A stretch of 64,000 nucleotides of DNA from Anaerolineales bacterium (GCA_019637755.1 JAHBVC010000001.1:310001-374000); one strand, 5' to 3'. Shown: positions 20,872 to 30,244, counted from the stretch's first letter. Notes: a model not told the origin generated them from the letters alone. Numbers and translations are program-made.

Positions 20872-22775
20872 CCCTGACGATCAGCAATCTATCGCCCTTC
20901 AAACGCCGCAGCGCCGGCAGCGAGGAGATCCACGCCCTGCTGGATCTGCTCCCTCACCCGGCATTGATTGCCAGCGCCCGCACGGGGCGCATTTTGTTTG
21001 CCAATGGCCCGGCCACAGAGTTGAGCGCCTATACGCGCAAAGAACTCAGCGAGCTGGACCTTGCCACCTTGCTGCCCGGCCTGGCGCCCAGTGCGCGCGG
21101 CAAGCAGGCCAGCACGCTGATCAAACGCAACAGCCAGCCGGTTTCCGTGCAGGCCAGCCTCACCCACCTGAATGGGAATGAGCACTGGGTGGCGATCATG
21201 CTGGAAACCGCGGCCAGCGCTCCGGCCGCCACGGATACCGCCCAGCGCTGGGAAGCCTTGCACATGCTCAGCCTGGCCGCCCAGCAGCCCGAGCTCTCCT
21301 CCGCTTACCGCCAGATCCTGCAAGCCGGCGCGCTGCTCACCGGCGCCCAGCATCTGGTGCTCTACACGCCCAGCGCCAGTGGCGCCCTGCAAGTGCAAGC
21401 CGTGCACGGCAGCGGCATGGATTTCCCCGCCACGCTGGAAGCCAAAGACGTGGCGACGCTGCGCGTGCCCAAAGTATGGCAATCCGGGCGGCCGATCGAA
21501 TCGCAATTGCAACGCGCCGCTCACGCCAGCAAGCTCAGCTACCTGGCCAGCACTCCGCTCGACCTGACCCATCCGGAGGCTGGCCTGCTGGCCGCCGCCG
21601 ACGAGACCGCCGCGCCCAGCGAAGTGCTGCTGACCCTGCTGCAGATCCTGGGTGCCAGCGCCAGCGCCGCGGCCCTCAACGCCGAGGTGCAGCACGCCTG
21701 GCGCAGGGATGCCGCCCGCCTGGCCGAGCACGAACAGGTCACCGCCGTGCTGCGCGAGCATATGCAAGATGGCGTGTTGTTTGTGGACGCCAGCCTGCAA
21801 TTGACTGAGCTCAACATGGCCGCCGAAGCCATGCTGGGCTATTCCCAGAATGAGGTTTTGCAGCGCCCGGTGCAAGAAGTGCTGATCGGCACGCGCACGC
21901 TGCTGCCCGAGCTGGAGATGGCCCTGCAGAACAACCAGGTGATGGAGGTGGGCAAGCGCAAGCTACTGCGCCGCGATGGGCAGGAATTTCTGGCGTTGGT
22001 ACGCATCGCCCCGATCGCGCCGCAGGGCAAGCTAGCCCGCCTGGCGATCCTGATCAGTGATCTCAGCGAGCACGAAGCCTTCCACCTGCAGACCCTGCAA
22101 ATGAGCGACCGCGCCTGGCTGGGCGATGTGGCCGCCATCTTTGCCCACGAAATGCAAAACCCACTCAACAACATCAGCACCGGCTTGCAAGTGATGCAAA
22201 TGGGGTTGAGCGAGAACGATCCCAGCCATGCCCAATTGCAAAGCATGCTGGAGGATTGCGAGCGCCTGGCGCGCTACATGCATTCAATGCTGGGCGTGGC
22301 ACGTGGCCGCGCCCACCAGCCCGAGCCAATGGACATCGCCGAATTCTGCCGCCAGCAGATGGCGCGCTGGCGCGTGCGCCTGCAGCGCAAGAACATTCAG
22401 GATCATTTGCATATAGGCGAGCACATTCCACTCATCATGGGCGATGCTCACGCTTTGGAGCAAGTCTTCACTAATCTGTTCACCAACGCCATGCAGGCGA
22501 TGAGCGGCCAGGAGCGCGGCTTGCTGGCGCTCAACGTCAGCGCCAGTGGCGATGGCATGGTTGAAGTGGTCATCTCGGACAATGGCCCCGGCGTGCCGGA
22601 GGAACTGCGCTCGCGCATCTTCGAAGCCTTCTTCACCACTAAAGGCGGCGAAGGTACCGGCCTGGGGCTCTCGATCACGCGCCGCATCGTGATGGCGCAC
22701 AAAGGCGAGATCACCCTGGAAAGCTTCCCCGGCGGCACCTTATTCAAGCTGCGCCTGCCCGTGGTACAAAACTAA
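20868..22775 (+). CDS. Soluble PAS/GAF-type sensor histidine kinase (NtrB-like)
   Basis: A 635-aa kinase without clear membrane segments. Domain order: N-terminal PAS (LLPHPALIASARTGRILFAN), a GAF-like middle, a second PAS (REHMQDGVLFVDAS), HisKA with phospho-acceptor His427 (FAHEMQNPLNNI), and HATPase_c with DNGPGVPEELRSRIF and GEGTGLGLSI. It is translationally coupled to rpoN and followed after 18 nt by the sigma-54 activator, so it probably phosphorylates that activator. The cytosolic signal is unknown. Confidence 0.9.
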   Translation: MTLTISNLSPFKRRSAGSEEIHALLDLLPHPALIASARTGRILFANGPATELSAYTRKELSELDLATLLPGLAPSARGKQASTLIKRNSQPVSVQASLTHLNGNEHWVAIMLETAASAPAATDTAQRWEALHMLSLAAQQPELSSAYRQILQAGALLTGAQHLVLYTPSASGALQVQAVHGSGMDFPATLEAKDVATLRVPKVWQSGRPIESQLQRAAHASKLSYLASTPLDLTHPEAGLLAAADETAAPSEVLLTLLQILGASASAAALNAEVQHAWRRDAARLAEHEQVTAVLREHMQDGVLFVDASLQLTELNMAAEAMLGYSQNEVLQRPVQEVLIGTRTLLPELEMALQNNQVMEVGKRKLLRRDGQEFLALVRIAPIAPQGKLARLAILISDLSEHEAFHLQTLQMSDRAWLGDVAAIFAHEMQNPLNNISTGLQVMQMGLSENDPSHAQLQSMLEDCERLARYMHSMLGVARGRAHQPEPMDIAEFCRQQMARWRVRLQRKNIQDHLHIGEHIPLIMGDAHALEQVFTNLFTNAMQAMSGQERGLLALNVSASGDGMVEVVISDNGPGVPEELRSRIFEAFFTTKGGEGTGLGLSITRRIVMAHKGEITLESFPGGTLFKLRLPVVQN

Positions 22776-22793
22776 AAAGGAATTTGCCCACCC

Positions 22794-23975
22794 ATGAGCA
22801 TGACGTTACTCCTCATTGAAGACGAAAAAGCCGCCCGCACCAACGTGGCTACCTTCCTCAAGAAGAAGGATTACGAGGTGCTGGAAGCCGGAGACCTGAA
22901 GACCGGCCGTGAGTTCATCCAGCAGGGGCTGGTGGATATTGTGTTGCTGGATGTGCAGTTGCCCGACGGGCTAGGCACCTCCCTACTCGAGGAAACCGTC
23001 TCAATGGTGATGCGCCCACTGATGATCGTAGTCACCGGCCACGGCAACATTGAAATGGCCGTCGAAGCGATGAAGAGCGGCGCGCACGACTTTTTACAGA
23101 AACCGGTCGATCTGAAGCAGGTAGAAAAATCAGTGCAGCGCGCTGGCGAGATCGTTGCCATGCGCCGCGAGCTGCAGCAACTGCGCCAAACCCAGTACGA
23201 TGATTTTGTGCTGGGCAGCAGCCAGGCAATGAAGACGATGATGGAGCTGGCCGAGCGCGTGGCGCAATCCTCCGTTTCAGTCTTGATCAGCGGCGAAACC
23301 GGCACCGGCAAGGAAGTGGTGGCCAAGGCGATCCACGAGCTGGGGGCGCGCAAAGACAAGCCCTTCATGGCGATCAACTGTGCCGCCTTCCAAAGCACCA
23401 TGATCGAATCCGAATTGTTCGGGCACGAAGCGGGCGCCTACACCGGCGCCGAGAAGCGCAAGCTGGGCCTGTTTGAGCTGGCCAACGATGGCGTGCTGTT
23501 CCTCGACGAGATCGCTTCGATGCCGCTGGATATGCAGGCCAAGCTGTTGCGCGCCCTCGAGGAGCGCAGCTTTCACCGCATGGGCGGCACCACCCTCATC
23601 AAAGTCGATGTGCAGGTGCTGGCCGCCTCCAATCGCAACCTGCAGGCGCTGATCGAAAAAGGCGATTTCCGCGAAGACCTGTTCTATCGCCTCAACGTGC
23701 TGGAGCTGAACGTGCCGCCGCTGCGCGAGCGCAAGCCAGACATCCCCGAATTGGTGGGCTTCTTCGTGCGCCACTTCAATATGCGCATGGGCCGCAACAT
23801 TCAAGACATTACTCCGCAGGCCATGCAGGCCTTGAATGAGTATGACTGGCCGGGGAATATCCGTGAGTTGCGCAACGTTTTAGAGCGTGCTATGCTGCTG
23901 TGCGACGAAGCTGCCATTGATCTGCGCCACCTGCCCGTCGAACTTGCCAGCCCGAAGCCGGCCAAGAAAAAGTAG
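22794..23975 (+). CDS. NtrC-family sigma-54 activator lacking the DNA-binding domain
   Basis: A 393-aa response regulator. The receiver domain has Asp53 ([10 protein letters not shown]). The AAA+ domain carries Walker A GETGTGKE, the sigma-54 loop GAYTGA (residues 214-219, Tyr for the usual Phe) and Walker B GVLFLDEI; the sensor region ends [17 protein letters not shown]. The usual Fis-type HTH is absent: the protein ends about 25 residues later in a basic tail (SPKPAKKK). It therefore should activate sigma-54 polymerase from solution, as described for Helicobacter FlgR and Chlamydia CtcC. SD AAAGGAA precedes the start. Confidence 0.9.
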   Translation: MSMTLLLIEDEKAARTNVATFLKKKDYEVLEAGDLKTGREFIQQGLVDIVLLDVQLPDGLGTSLLEETVSMVMRPLMIVVTGHGNIEMAVEAMKSGAHDFLQKPVDLKQVEKSVQRAGEIVAMRRELQQLRQTQYDDFVLGSSQAMKTMMELAERVAQSSVSVLISGETGTGKEVVAKAIHELGARKDKPFMAINCAAFQSTMIESELFGHEAGAYTGAEKRKLGLFELANDGVLFLDEIASMPLDMQAKLLRALEERSFHRMGGTTLIKVDVQVLAASNRNLQALIEKGDFREDLFYRLNVLELNVPPLRERKPDIPELVGFFVRHFNMRMGRNIQDITPQAMQALNEYDWPGNIRELRNVLERAMLLCDEAAIDLRHLPVELASPKPAKKK

Positions 23976-23992
23976 CTGACGCCGCCATAGCC

Positions 23993-26344
23993 ATGAAGCC
24001 TGCACCGGGTCCAGCTCAGGGGGGGTCTTTGCTTCCACGCGTGCGCTGGCCAAAGTTCCTGCGCGCCCCCCACTTCACAGATCCGCACACTCGCCGATTT
24101 GCCGGCATCCTCAACTTTATGCTGTGGGTCGGCCTGTTCATCATGGCCGTGCACCTGGTACTCACCCTGGTGCTGCCGCGCACCCCCTTTCTGAATCCCT
24201 ATTTTGAGTTGCTGGTGGCCCTGCTCATGGGCACCTGCTTGCTATTGCTGCACCTGCGCCAACCGCGCCTGGCCGCAGGCGGCTATGTGCTCGGCCTCTG
24301 GCTGGTGGTCACCGCCTCCGCGATGGAGCTGGGCCAGGTGACCAGCGCCGGGGTGAGCACGCTGTACACCGTGATCCTGGTGGCCGGCGTGCTCCTCGGG
24401 CGCGCCGGCGGCCTCAGCGTGGCGGCGCTCAGCGGGCTGGCGGTGGTGTACATGACCTGGAGCGCGGCCGGCGCCAGCACGCCGGATTGGGCCCCGATCA
24501 TCACCATCGTGCTTAACTTCGGGCTGGTGGCGCTGATGGTGATCATTGGCGAGCACGCCATCCGCACGTCATTATCCAGCGCGGCGCACAGCCACTCTTT
24601 GCTGAGCCAGCGCAGCGCGCAGCTACAGGCCACCGCCGATATTGGCCTGGCGGCCACGGCCAGCGACGATGTGGACGATTTTCTCAAAGCAGTGACGCAA
24701 GTCATCGCCGAGCGCTTTGCGCTGCATCACGTATCCATCCTCACCCTCAGCCAGGGCACCAGCGAACTCTCGCTCAACCCACTCAGCCAGGGCGGCCAGG
24801 TGTATAGCGCCATGCCCAGCTTCTCGCTCGGCGAGGCCAACGCCACGCGCAGCATCATTGCCCACGTCGCCCGCACGCGCAGGCCGTACCTGGCCAGCGA
24901 TGTGCACAGCGACGCGTTGTATCTGCATCACCCCGATCTGGGCGAGGCACGTTCGGAGATTGCCGTGCCAATTATGGAAGGCACGCGGTTGTTCGGCGTG
25001 CTGGATGTGATCAGCAACCAAACCTCGCTGGATATGGACGACCTCAACGCCTTGCAAGTGCTGTGCACGCAGCTGGGCACGGTGATCTACAACAAGCGTC
25101 TGCTGCAACTCTCGCGCCGCCACCTGGAAGAGACCCGCGCCCTGCACGCCATCGCCCTGGCTGGCATGGAGGCCTCCGACGAAGAGGAGTTCCTGCGCCA
25201 AGCCGCCAACGTCATCGGCAGATCCCTGTTCTCCGAGAATTTTGGCATCCTGCTGATAGACCCCAAGCGCAAGGTGCTGGAACACAAGGCCTACCATCAG
25301 GATGGCGCCTATCGTGCCCCGGCCATCCCGCTGGGGCGTGGCATCACTGGCGTGGTGGCGCAAACTGGCAAACCTCTGCTGGTGGGTGACGTAAAACGTG
25401 ACCCGGATTACCTGATGGTGGATGAGCGCGTGCGTTCGGAGCTGTGCGTGCCGTTGCGCGTGAAGAATGAGGTCATCGGTGTGCTCGATACGGAGAACCA
25501 CGCACCGCACGCCTTCAGCCAGAACGATTTGCAGCTCCTCGAAGCCTTGGCCGGGCAGATCGCGCTCTCACTGGAGCGCATTCGCCTGTTGAGCGATACC
25601 GAGCGCCGCGCCGAAGAATTAGCCGAGACGCTCAAACAGCAGGAGGAGCTGGCGCGCCTGCGCGACCAGTTCGTGCAGAACGTTTCGCACGAATTCCGTA
25701 CCCCGCTGGCGATCGTCAGTGGCTATATCGAAATCCTCAGCAGTGGTGACCTTGGCCCCCTGCCCGCCGAATACCACGAACCGGTAGAGATCATCGCCCG
25801 CCGCACGCAAATGCTCACCCGCCTGGTGGAGGATCTGACCTCATTGCTGAACGTACAGGACCAACGCAATGATTTTGTAACCCTCTATCTGGGCGATCTG
25901 CTCAATACACTCTATCCGCACCAGCGCACCCAGGCACTCGCCAGCCAGATCGTGCTGGAGTGGGAGGTGCCGGCCAGCCTACCCCCCATTCGTGGCGAGG
26001 AAACGCTGCTGCGCACCATGCTGAATAACCTGCTGGACAATGCGATCAAATTCACCCCCAGCGCGGGCCGCGTCAGCCTGCGGGCCAACGTGGAAGGCGC
26101 GTCGATCTGCCTGCGCATCCACGATAGTGGCATTGGCATCCCGCCCGAGCAGCAAAGCCGCGTGTTCGAGCGCTTCTATCAGGTGGATGGCAGCAGCTCA
26201 CGCCGCTTCGGCGGCACTGGCCTGGGCCTGGCGCTAGTGAAAGAGATCGTGGAGCTGCACGGCGGCGAGATCCGCCTGGATAGCCAGCCCGAGCAAGGCA
26301 CCACCTTTGAGGTGCGCCTGCCGCTGCTTCCCCCTGAAGCCTAA
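23993..26344 (+). CDS. Membrane sensor histidine kinase with two GAF domains
   Basis: A 783-aa kinase. The N-terminal 180 residues contain about six hydrophobic helices (LNFMLWVGLFIMAVHLVLTL and others). Two GAF domains follow (about 220-370 and 390-540), then HisKA with His566 (VSHEFRTPLAIV) and HATPase_c (HDSGIGIPPEQQ, FGGTGLGLALVKEI). It follows the activator by 17 nt and may be a second input to it or act on a regulator elsewhere. The 3' end overlaps the convergent E1 gene. Confidence 0.9.
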   Translation: MKPAPGPAQGGSLLPRVRWPKFLRAPHFTDPHTRRFAGILNFMLWVGLFIMAVHLVLTLVLPRTPFLNPYFELLVALLMGTCLLLLHLRQPRLAAGGYVLGLWLVVTASAMELGQVTSAGVSTLYTVILVAGVLLGRAGGLSVAALSGLAVVYMTWSAAGASTPDWAPIITIVLNFGLVALMVIIGEHAIRTSLSSAAHSHSLLSQRSAQLQATADIGLAATASDDVDDFLKAVTQVIAERFALHHVSILTLSQGTSELSLNPLSQGGQVYSAMPSFSLGEANATRSIIAHVARTRRPYLASDVHSDALYLHHPDLGEARSEIAVPIMEGTRLFGVLDVISNQTSLDMDDLNALQVLCTQLGTVIYNKRLLQLSRRHLEETRALHAIALAGMEASDEEEFLRQAANVIGRSLFSENFGILLIDPKRKVLEHKAYHQDGAYRAPAIPLGRGITGVVAQTGKPLLVGDVKRDPDYLMVDERVRSELCVPLRVKNEVIGVLDTENHAPHAFSQNDLQLLEALAGQIALSLERIRLLSDTERRAEELAETLKQQEELARLRDQFVQNVSHEFRTPLAIVSGYIEILSSGDLGPLPAEYHEPVEIIARRTQMLTRLVEDLTSLLNVQDQRNDFVTLYLGDLLNTLYPHQRTQALASQIVLEWEVPASLPPIRGEETLLRTMLNNLLDNAIKFTPSAGRVSLRANVEGASICLRIHDSGIGIPPEQQSRVFERFYQVDGSSSRRFGGTGLGLALVKEIVELHGGEIRLDSQPEQGTTFEVRLPLLPPEA

Positions 26345-28728
26345 AAGAAAATCGGGTAGCGCTGTGGCTGCGCCTCGTGCAGCATGCGGTACACCGTGTA
26401 GAAGATATCTTCCACATTGGGCTTCGACCAGTAATTGCCATCGCTGCCATAGGCCGGGCGATGGGCCGCGGCACTCAGCGTACGCGGCGCGGCGTCCAGC
26501 CATTGGTAGCCGCCCTGCCTCTCCAACACTTCTTGCAGCATAAACGCACTGGTGCCACCGGGCACGTCCTCATCCAGAAAGAGAATGCGATTGGTCTTCT
26601 TGAGCGATTCGACGATGCGGCCGTGCAAATCAAACGGCATTAGCGATTGCACATCGATCAGTTCCATCTGGATGCCGTGCGCCGCCAGGGCCTCGGCGGC
26701 CTCCGCGGCGATGCGGCACAACGGGCCATAAGTCACCACAGTCACGTCATCGCCCTCGCGCAATACTTCCGGCACGCCTACCGGCACGGTGAACTCGGCC
26801 AGGTTATCCGGCAGGCGCTCTTTCAAGCGGTAGCCGTTGAGCACCTCCACCACCAGCGCCGGCTCGTCGGCCGCCAGCAAGGTATTGTAGAAGCCCACCG
26901 CCTGGGTCATGTTGCGGGGCACCAGCACCAGCATGCCGCGCAGCAGGTGCAGCGCCCCGGCCATCAGCGAGCCAGAGTGCCAGATGCCCTCCAGGCGGTG
27001 GCCGCGCGTGCGCACGATCAGCGGTGCCTTCTGGCCGCCGCGCGTGCGCCAATGCAGGGTGGCGACATCATCCGAAAGAATTTGCAGGCCATACAGCAGA
27101 TAATCGAGGTATTGGATCTCAGCGATCGGGCGCAGGCCGCGTAGCGCCAGGCCGATGGCCTGGCCCATGATGGTAGCCTCGCGAATGCCGGTGTCGGCGA
27201 CGCGTTGCGCGCCGTACAGTCCTTGCAGGCCGGCGAAGCCTTGATTCACATCCCCCAGCAGGCCGAGATCTTCGCCAAATGCCACCACGCGCGGATCACG
27301 CGCCAGAATGGCATTGAAGCCGCGGTTGACAATTTCGAAGCCATTCAAGGCTGGCGATTGCTCGCTATACACGGGCTTAACCTCGGGGACGCGTTCGGCG
27401 CTGTGCGAATACAGCGCCGAAGCGTAGCGCTCGGCGGCCTGCGCCTCTTGCTCCTGCTTCCAGCGCACCAACAGCGGCTTGCCAGGCAGCGGCTCATCCT
27501 TGAGCAGCGTCATCGCCTTGCGATAGGCCACATGCATATCCTGGCGCAGCGGCGTGGCGGCCGCTTGCATGGCGGCCAGCATTTGGTTCAGCTCGGCAGC
27601 GTGCGCCGAAGCGCCGGCCACCTCGGTGAGCATATCGCCAAAGGTTTGCATCTCCTGCAGGATCGGCCGGGTATAGGCATCCCAGGCGCGCGCCCGGATC
27701 GTCTCGACTTCGTGTTTATCCGCCTGCTCCCAGGCGTCCAGTTCGGCCTCGGTAGCCATGCCCTGCGCCACGATCCACTGGCGGAAGCGCGGCAGGCAGT
27801 CATACTCCTGCTCCCATTGCAGGCGCTCGGCGCTCTTGTAGCGCTCGTGGCTGCCTGAGGTGGAGTGCCCCTGGGGCTGGGTGAGCTCGGTGATGTGCAG
27901 GATCGCCGGGGTGTGCTGCTGGCGGGCGTTGGCGGCCGCCTGCGCGTAGGCCGCGAGCAAGGCGGGGTAATCCCAGCCGGGCACAGTGTAAATGTCATAC
28001 CCATCGCGGCCGCCGGGGCTGCGTTGGAAGCCGGAGAGCAGGCGCGAGAGATCGGCGGTGAGTTGGTGCTGGTTGGGCACCGAAATGCCGTAGCCATCAT
28101 CCCAGATCGAGAGCACCGCGGGCGCCTGCAAGACGCCGATGGCATTCACCGCCTCCCAGAAGACGCCCTCGGCGCTGCTGGCATTGCCAATCGTGCCGAA
28201 GGCAACTTCATTGCCCCGGCGCGAGAACTGGGTGAACGCGTGCAGCGCCTCGACCTCACGATAGAGTTTGGAAGCATGGGCCAGGCCCACCAGGCGCGGC
28301 ATCTGTGCCGCAGTGGGCGAGATATCCGATGAGGAGTTTTTGATCTCGCTGAGCGCCTTCCACGAGCCGTCTGGGTTGAGGCTGCGCGTGGCAAAGTGCG
28401 CGTTCATGGCGCGGCCAGCGGTGGCCGGCTCAGCGTTCAGATCCGTATTGGCAAACAGTTGGGCAAAGAATTCATCCAGGGTGTGCTGGCCGATGGCGAA
28501 CATGAAGGTTTGATCACGGTAATAGCCTGAGCGAAAATCGCCGGGTTGGAACGCACGCGCCATGGCGATCTGCGCCAGCTCTTTGCCATCACCAAAGATG
28601 CCAAACTTGGCCTTGCCACTCAGCACTTCGCGGCGGCCGATCAAGCTAGCCTGGCGGCTGCGATACGCCAGCCGATAGTCGGCGAGAATGTCTTCACGCA
28701 CAAAATTGGAATTTGCTGTTTGGGCCAT
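26341..28728 (-). CDS. Fused E1 alpha/beta 2-oxoacid (branched-chain or pyruvate) dehydrogenase
   Basis: A 795-aa thiamine-diphosphate enzyme. The N-terminal half is E1-alpha-like (FQPGDFRSGYYRDQTFMFAIG, TIGNASSAEGVFWEAVN) and the C-terminal half E1-beta-like (VVAFGEDLGLLGDVNQGFAG, FLDEDVPGGTSAFMLQEVL). Fused E1 proteins act with E2 and E3 in 2-oxoacid dehydrogenase complexes; neither partner is nearby. Substrate choice (branched-chain or pyruvate) is uncertain. SD AAAGGA precedes ATG 28728. A strong promoter and structured leader lie upstream. Confidence 0.88.
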   Translation of the reverse strand: MAQTANSNFVREDILADYRLAYRSRQASLIGRREVLSGKAKFGIFGDGKELAQIAMARAFQPGDFRSGYYRDQTFMFAIGQHTLDEFFAQLFANTDLNAEPATAGRAMNAHFATRSLNPDGSWKALSEIKNSSSDISPTAAQMPRLVGLAHASKLYREVEALHAFTQFSRRGNEVAFGTIGNASSAEGVFWEAVNAIGVLQAPAVLSIWDDGYGISVPNQHQLTADLSRLLSGFQRSPGGRDGYDIYTVPGWDYPALLAAYAQAAANARQQHTPAILHITELTQPQGHSTSGSHERYKSAERLQWEQEYDCLPRFRQWIVAQGMATEAELDAWEQADKHEVETIRARAWDAYTRPILQEMQTFGDMLTEVAGASAHAAELNQMLAAMQAAATPLRQDMHVAYRKAMTLLKDEPLPGKPLLVRWKQEQEAQAAERYASALYSHSAERVPEVKPVYSEQSPALNGFEIVNRGFNAILARDPRVVAFGEDLGLLGDVNQGFAGLQGLYGAQRVADTGIREATIMGQAIGLALRGLRPIAEIQYLDYLLYGLQILSDDVATLHWRTRGGQKAPLIVRTRGHRLEGIWHSGSLMAGALHLLRGMLVLVPRNMTQAVGFYNTLLAADEPALVVEVLNGYRLKERLPDNLAEFTVPVGVPEVLREGDDVTVVTYGPLCRIAAEAAEALAAHGIQMELIDVQSLMPFDLHGRIVESLKKTNRILFLDEDVPGGTSAFMLQEVLERQGGYQWLDAAPRTLSAAAHRPAYGSDGNYWSKPNVEDIFYTVYRMLHEAQPQRYPIFF

Positions 28729-28759
28729 ACCAAATCCTTTGGGGAAAAGCGGGACTTGG

Positions 28760-28771
28760 CTAGTTTATCAT
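28760..28771 (-). other. Possible three-codon leader ORF (M-I-N-stop)
   Basis: In the predicted E1 leader, ATG ATA AAC TAG follows AGGTGAGGGG by two bases. That purine stretch (28774-28783) could act as a ribosome-binding site and is complementary to the loop and 3' arm of the upstream hairpin. It may be a mini-ORF or chance. Confidence 0.3.
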
Positions 28772-28799
28772 AGCCCCTCACCTGCCCTTTTAAAGCGAC

Positions 28800-28832
28800 A
28801 AACGCCTAGGTGAGGGGGGCACCCAGGCGCTT
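28800..28832 (-). promoter_or_regulatory. C-loop hairpin in the 5' leader of the E1 dehydrogenase gene
   Basis: On the minus strand, AAGCGCCT (28832-28825) pairs fully with AGGCGTTT (28807-28800), one G-T pair included. It is capped by GGTG, CCCCCCT, CACC. The same cap tops two hairpins at 35,651-35,788. The downstream AGGTGAGGGG (28783-28774) is complementary to CCCCTCACCT of the cap, so two exclusive folds are possible. Confidence 0.55.
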
Positions 28833-28842
28833 ATCGATTGCA

Positions 28843-28870
28843 AGTATAGCGACTGGGGTGCTAATGTCAA
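28843..28870 (-). promoter_or_regulatory. Sigma-70-type promoter for the E1 dehydrogenase gene
   Basis: On the minus strand, TTGACA (28870-28865) and TATACT (28848-28843) are separated by 16 bp. The predicted transcript starts near 28836, giving a leader of about 107 nt that begins with the C-loop hairpin. No gene occupies 28,729-28,944. Confidence 0.6.
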
Positions 28871-28944
28871 GCGAATTGACAAAAATGAAGTTAAAAATCC
28901 GCTAAGTGACAGATTAATGGGTTTGCAATTGTGTGCGCTGAGGG

Positions 28945-29739
28945 TCAGCTCAGCCCCTGTTTGTCTTGCAAGCGAATGCTTAGCCCAGTGCCGCCAAAGT
29001 CTTTGCACACGAAAACCGGCGCCTGCGGCGTGCTGCGCTTTTTGTCGTAGCGATAGCCGATCGCATTGAACCCGGCCAGCTCATCCGGCGCCTCAACGCG
29101 ATTCACCAGCAACCAGTGCGCAAAAGCGCCGCGCGCCACCTTGGCATGCACAGTAACGAAAGCCGGCTCGCCGGTCTTACGGTTGATCGTCAGGAATTTT
29201 GGCGTCACCAGGCGAGCTGCATCGATATACGCGGTGACCACATCCGAATATTCCTTCGCCGCCAGGTTCACCACGGGGCCAGCCTGCGGCAACTGCTGCG
29301 CCACCTGCGCGCCCCAATACGCATATAGGTTCTTGGCGGGCAACCCGGGCAGCTTGTAGCCCATCTCCAGGCGATACGGTGCGATGCCATCCAGCGGGCG
29401 CAGCACCCCATACAAGCCGGAGAGAATACGCAAGGTCTTGTTGGCGTAATTGCGTTCGGCGGCGCTCAGGCTGGGGGCTTGCATGCCGCTGTAGATGTCC
29501 CCGATGAAACTGTCCAGCGCAGCGGTCTGCGCCGCCGGCGCATCCGTCCAGGCCGCCAGCAGCGCCTGGGTCTTGAGCGCCAAGGGCGCCGAAAGCTTCA
29601 TCATGCGCGCCAACTCCTCGGCGCTGAGCGCCTGCAGGTAGGCGGCCAACTGGCGCGCCTGCGCCAGCAAGGCAGGCTGGGCCAACCCCGCCTGCGGGGC
29701 GCTGCGCATCGCTTTCGAAGAATGTAGCAAGATCAGCAT
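28945..29739 (-). CDS. yaaA: Peroxide stress protein YaaA (DUF328/UPF0246)
   Basis: A 264-aa cytoplasmic protein of the YaaA family, which limits intracellular iron during peroxide stress in E. coli. Diagnostic phrases include ILSGLYGVLRPLDGIAPYRLEMG, NLAAKEYSDVV and the C-terminal FNAIGYRYD. Start ATG 29739. It is divergent from the metal-sensor gene, which fits a metal/oxidant stress neighbourhood. Confidence 0.9.
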   Translation of the reverse strand: MLILLHSSKAMRSAPQAGLAQPALLAQARQLAAYLQALSAEELARMMKLSAPLALKTQALLAAWTDAPAAQTAALDSFIGDIYSGMQAPSLSAAERNYANKTLRILSGLYGVLRPLDGIAPYRLEMGYKLPGLPAKNLYAYWGAQVAQQLPQAGPVVNLAAKEYSDVVTAYIDAARLVTPKFLTINRKTGEPAFVTVHAKVARGAFAHWLLVNRVEAPDELAGFNAIGYRYDKKRSTPQAPVFVCKDFGGTGLSIRLQDKQGLS

Positions 29740-29768
29740 GTCCTGATTTTAGCAAACAAGCCGTAGCC

Positions 29769-29797
29769 TTGACGCATGAGCCCAGTAGCTGTAATAT
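29769..29797 (+). promoter_or_regulatory. Promoter of the ArsR-family metal sensor
   Basis: TTGACG (29769-29774), 17 bp, TAATAT (29792-29797). Transcription would begin near 29804, which excludes ATG 29798 and leaves ATG 29819 as the start, with a short leader without an SD. The operator overlaps the -10 and start point. Confidence 0.65.
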
Positions 29798-29815
29798 ATG
29801 AGCAGTTATTCATAT
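29796..29815. promoter_or_regulatory. SmtB/ArsR-type operator 1
   Basis: ATATGA (29796-29801), 8 bp, TCATAT (29810-29815). The TGAGCA...TATTCA pattern fits SmtB/CzrA-type operators. Bound protein would block the -10 and give autorepression. Confidence 0.65.
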
Positions 29816-29818
29816 ATC

Positions 29819-30178
29819 ATGCCGGCCACCAAAGCCCTACCCCGCAGCCACAGCGACGCCCGCGAGCTGGCCCGCCTTGAGCAAGACCTGCTGCCGCAGC
29901 GCTCCGCCGAGCGCCTGGCCGAGATCTTCAAAGCGCTCAGCGATCCGACGCGTTTGCGCCTGATCTCACTCCTGCTGGAGAATGAAGCCTGCGTGCACAA
30001 TCTGCAAGACGTGCTGGGCATGAGCCAATCAGCCATCTCGCACCAGTTACGCCACCTGCGCCTATTGAAGTTGGTGCGCTTCCGCAAAGAAGGGCGCCAC
30101 GTCTACTACGCCCTGGATGATGAGCATGTGCGCAAGCTGTTCGAACAAGGCCTGCTGCACGCGCAACATCGCGGCTGA
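29819..30178 (+). CDS. ArsR/SmtB-family metal sensor (CzrA-like)
   Basis: A 119-aa winged-helix repressor. The recognition region is NLQDVLGMSQSAISHQLRHL. The C-terminal alpha-5 helix contains Asp101-x-His103-x10-His114-x2-His117, the zinc/cobalt site of CzrA (Asp, His, His, His), and there is no alpha-3 CxCxxC arsenic motif. It should release DNA on binding Zn or Co. Start ATG 29819 is set by the promoter; ATG 29798 lies upstream of the predicted transcript. The metal ATPase 67 nt downstream is the evident target. Confidence 0.88.
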   Translation: MPATKALPRSHSDARELARLEQDLLPQRSAERLAEIFKALSDPTRLRLISLLLENEACVHNLQDVLGMSQSAISHQLRHLRLLKLVRFRKEGRHVYYALDDEHVRKLFEQGLLHAQHRG

Positions 30179-30193
30179 TTTTTTTGCAAAAAC

Positions 30194-30213
30194 ACATGAA
30201 CAACTGCTCATGT
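30194..30213. promoter_or_regulatory. SmtB/ArsR-type operator 2, before the metal ATPase
   Basis: ACATGA (30194-30199), 8 bp, TCATGT (30208-30213). Arm length and spacing equal operator 1. It lies 31 bp before the ATPase start, so the ATPase probably has its own repressible promoter. Confidence 0.6.
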
Positions 30214-30244
30214 ATTGAAAACAGATTTCATTATCCGAGGATGC

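Noticed and set aside
29798-29818. Upstream ATG as the start of the metal sensor
   Set aside because: It lies upstream of the transcript start predicted from TTGACG-N17-TAATAT and inside the operator.
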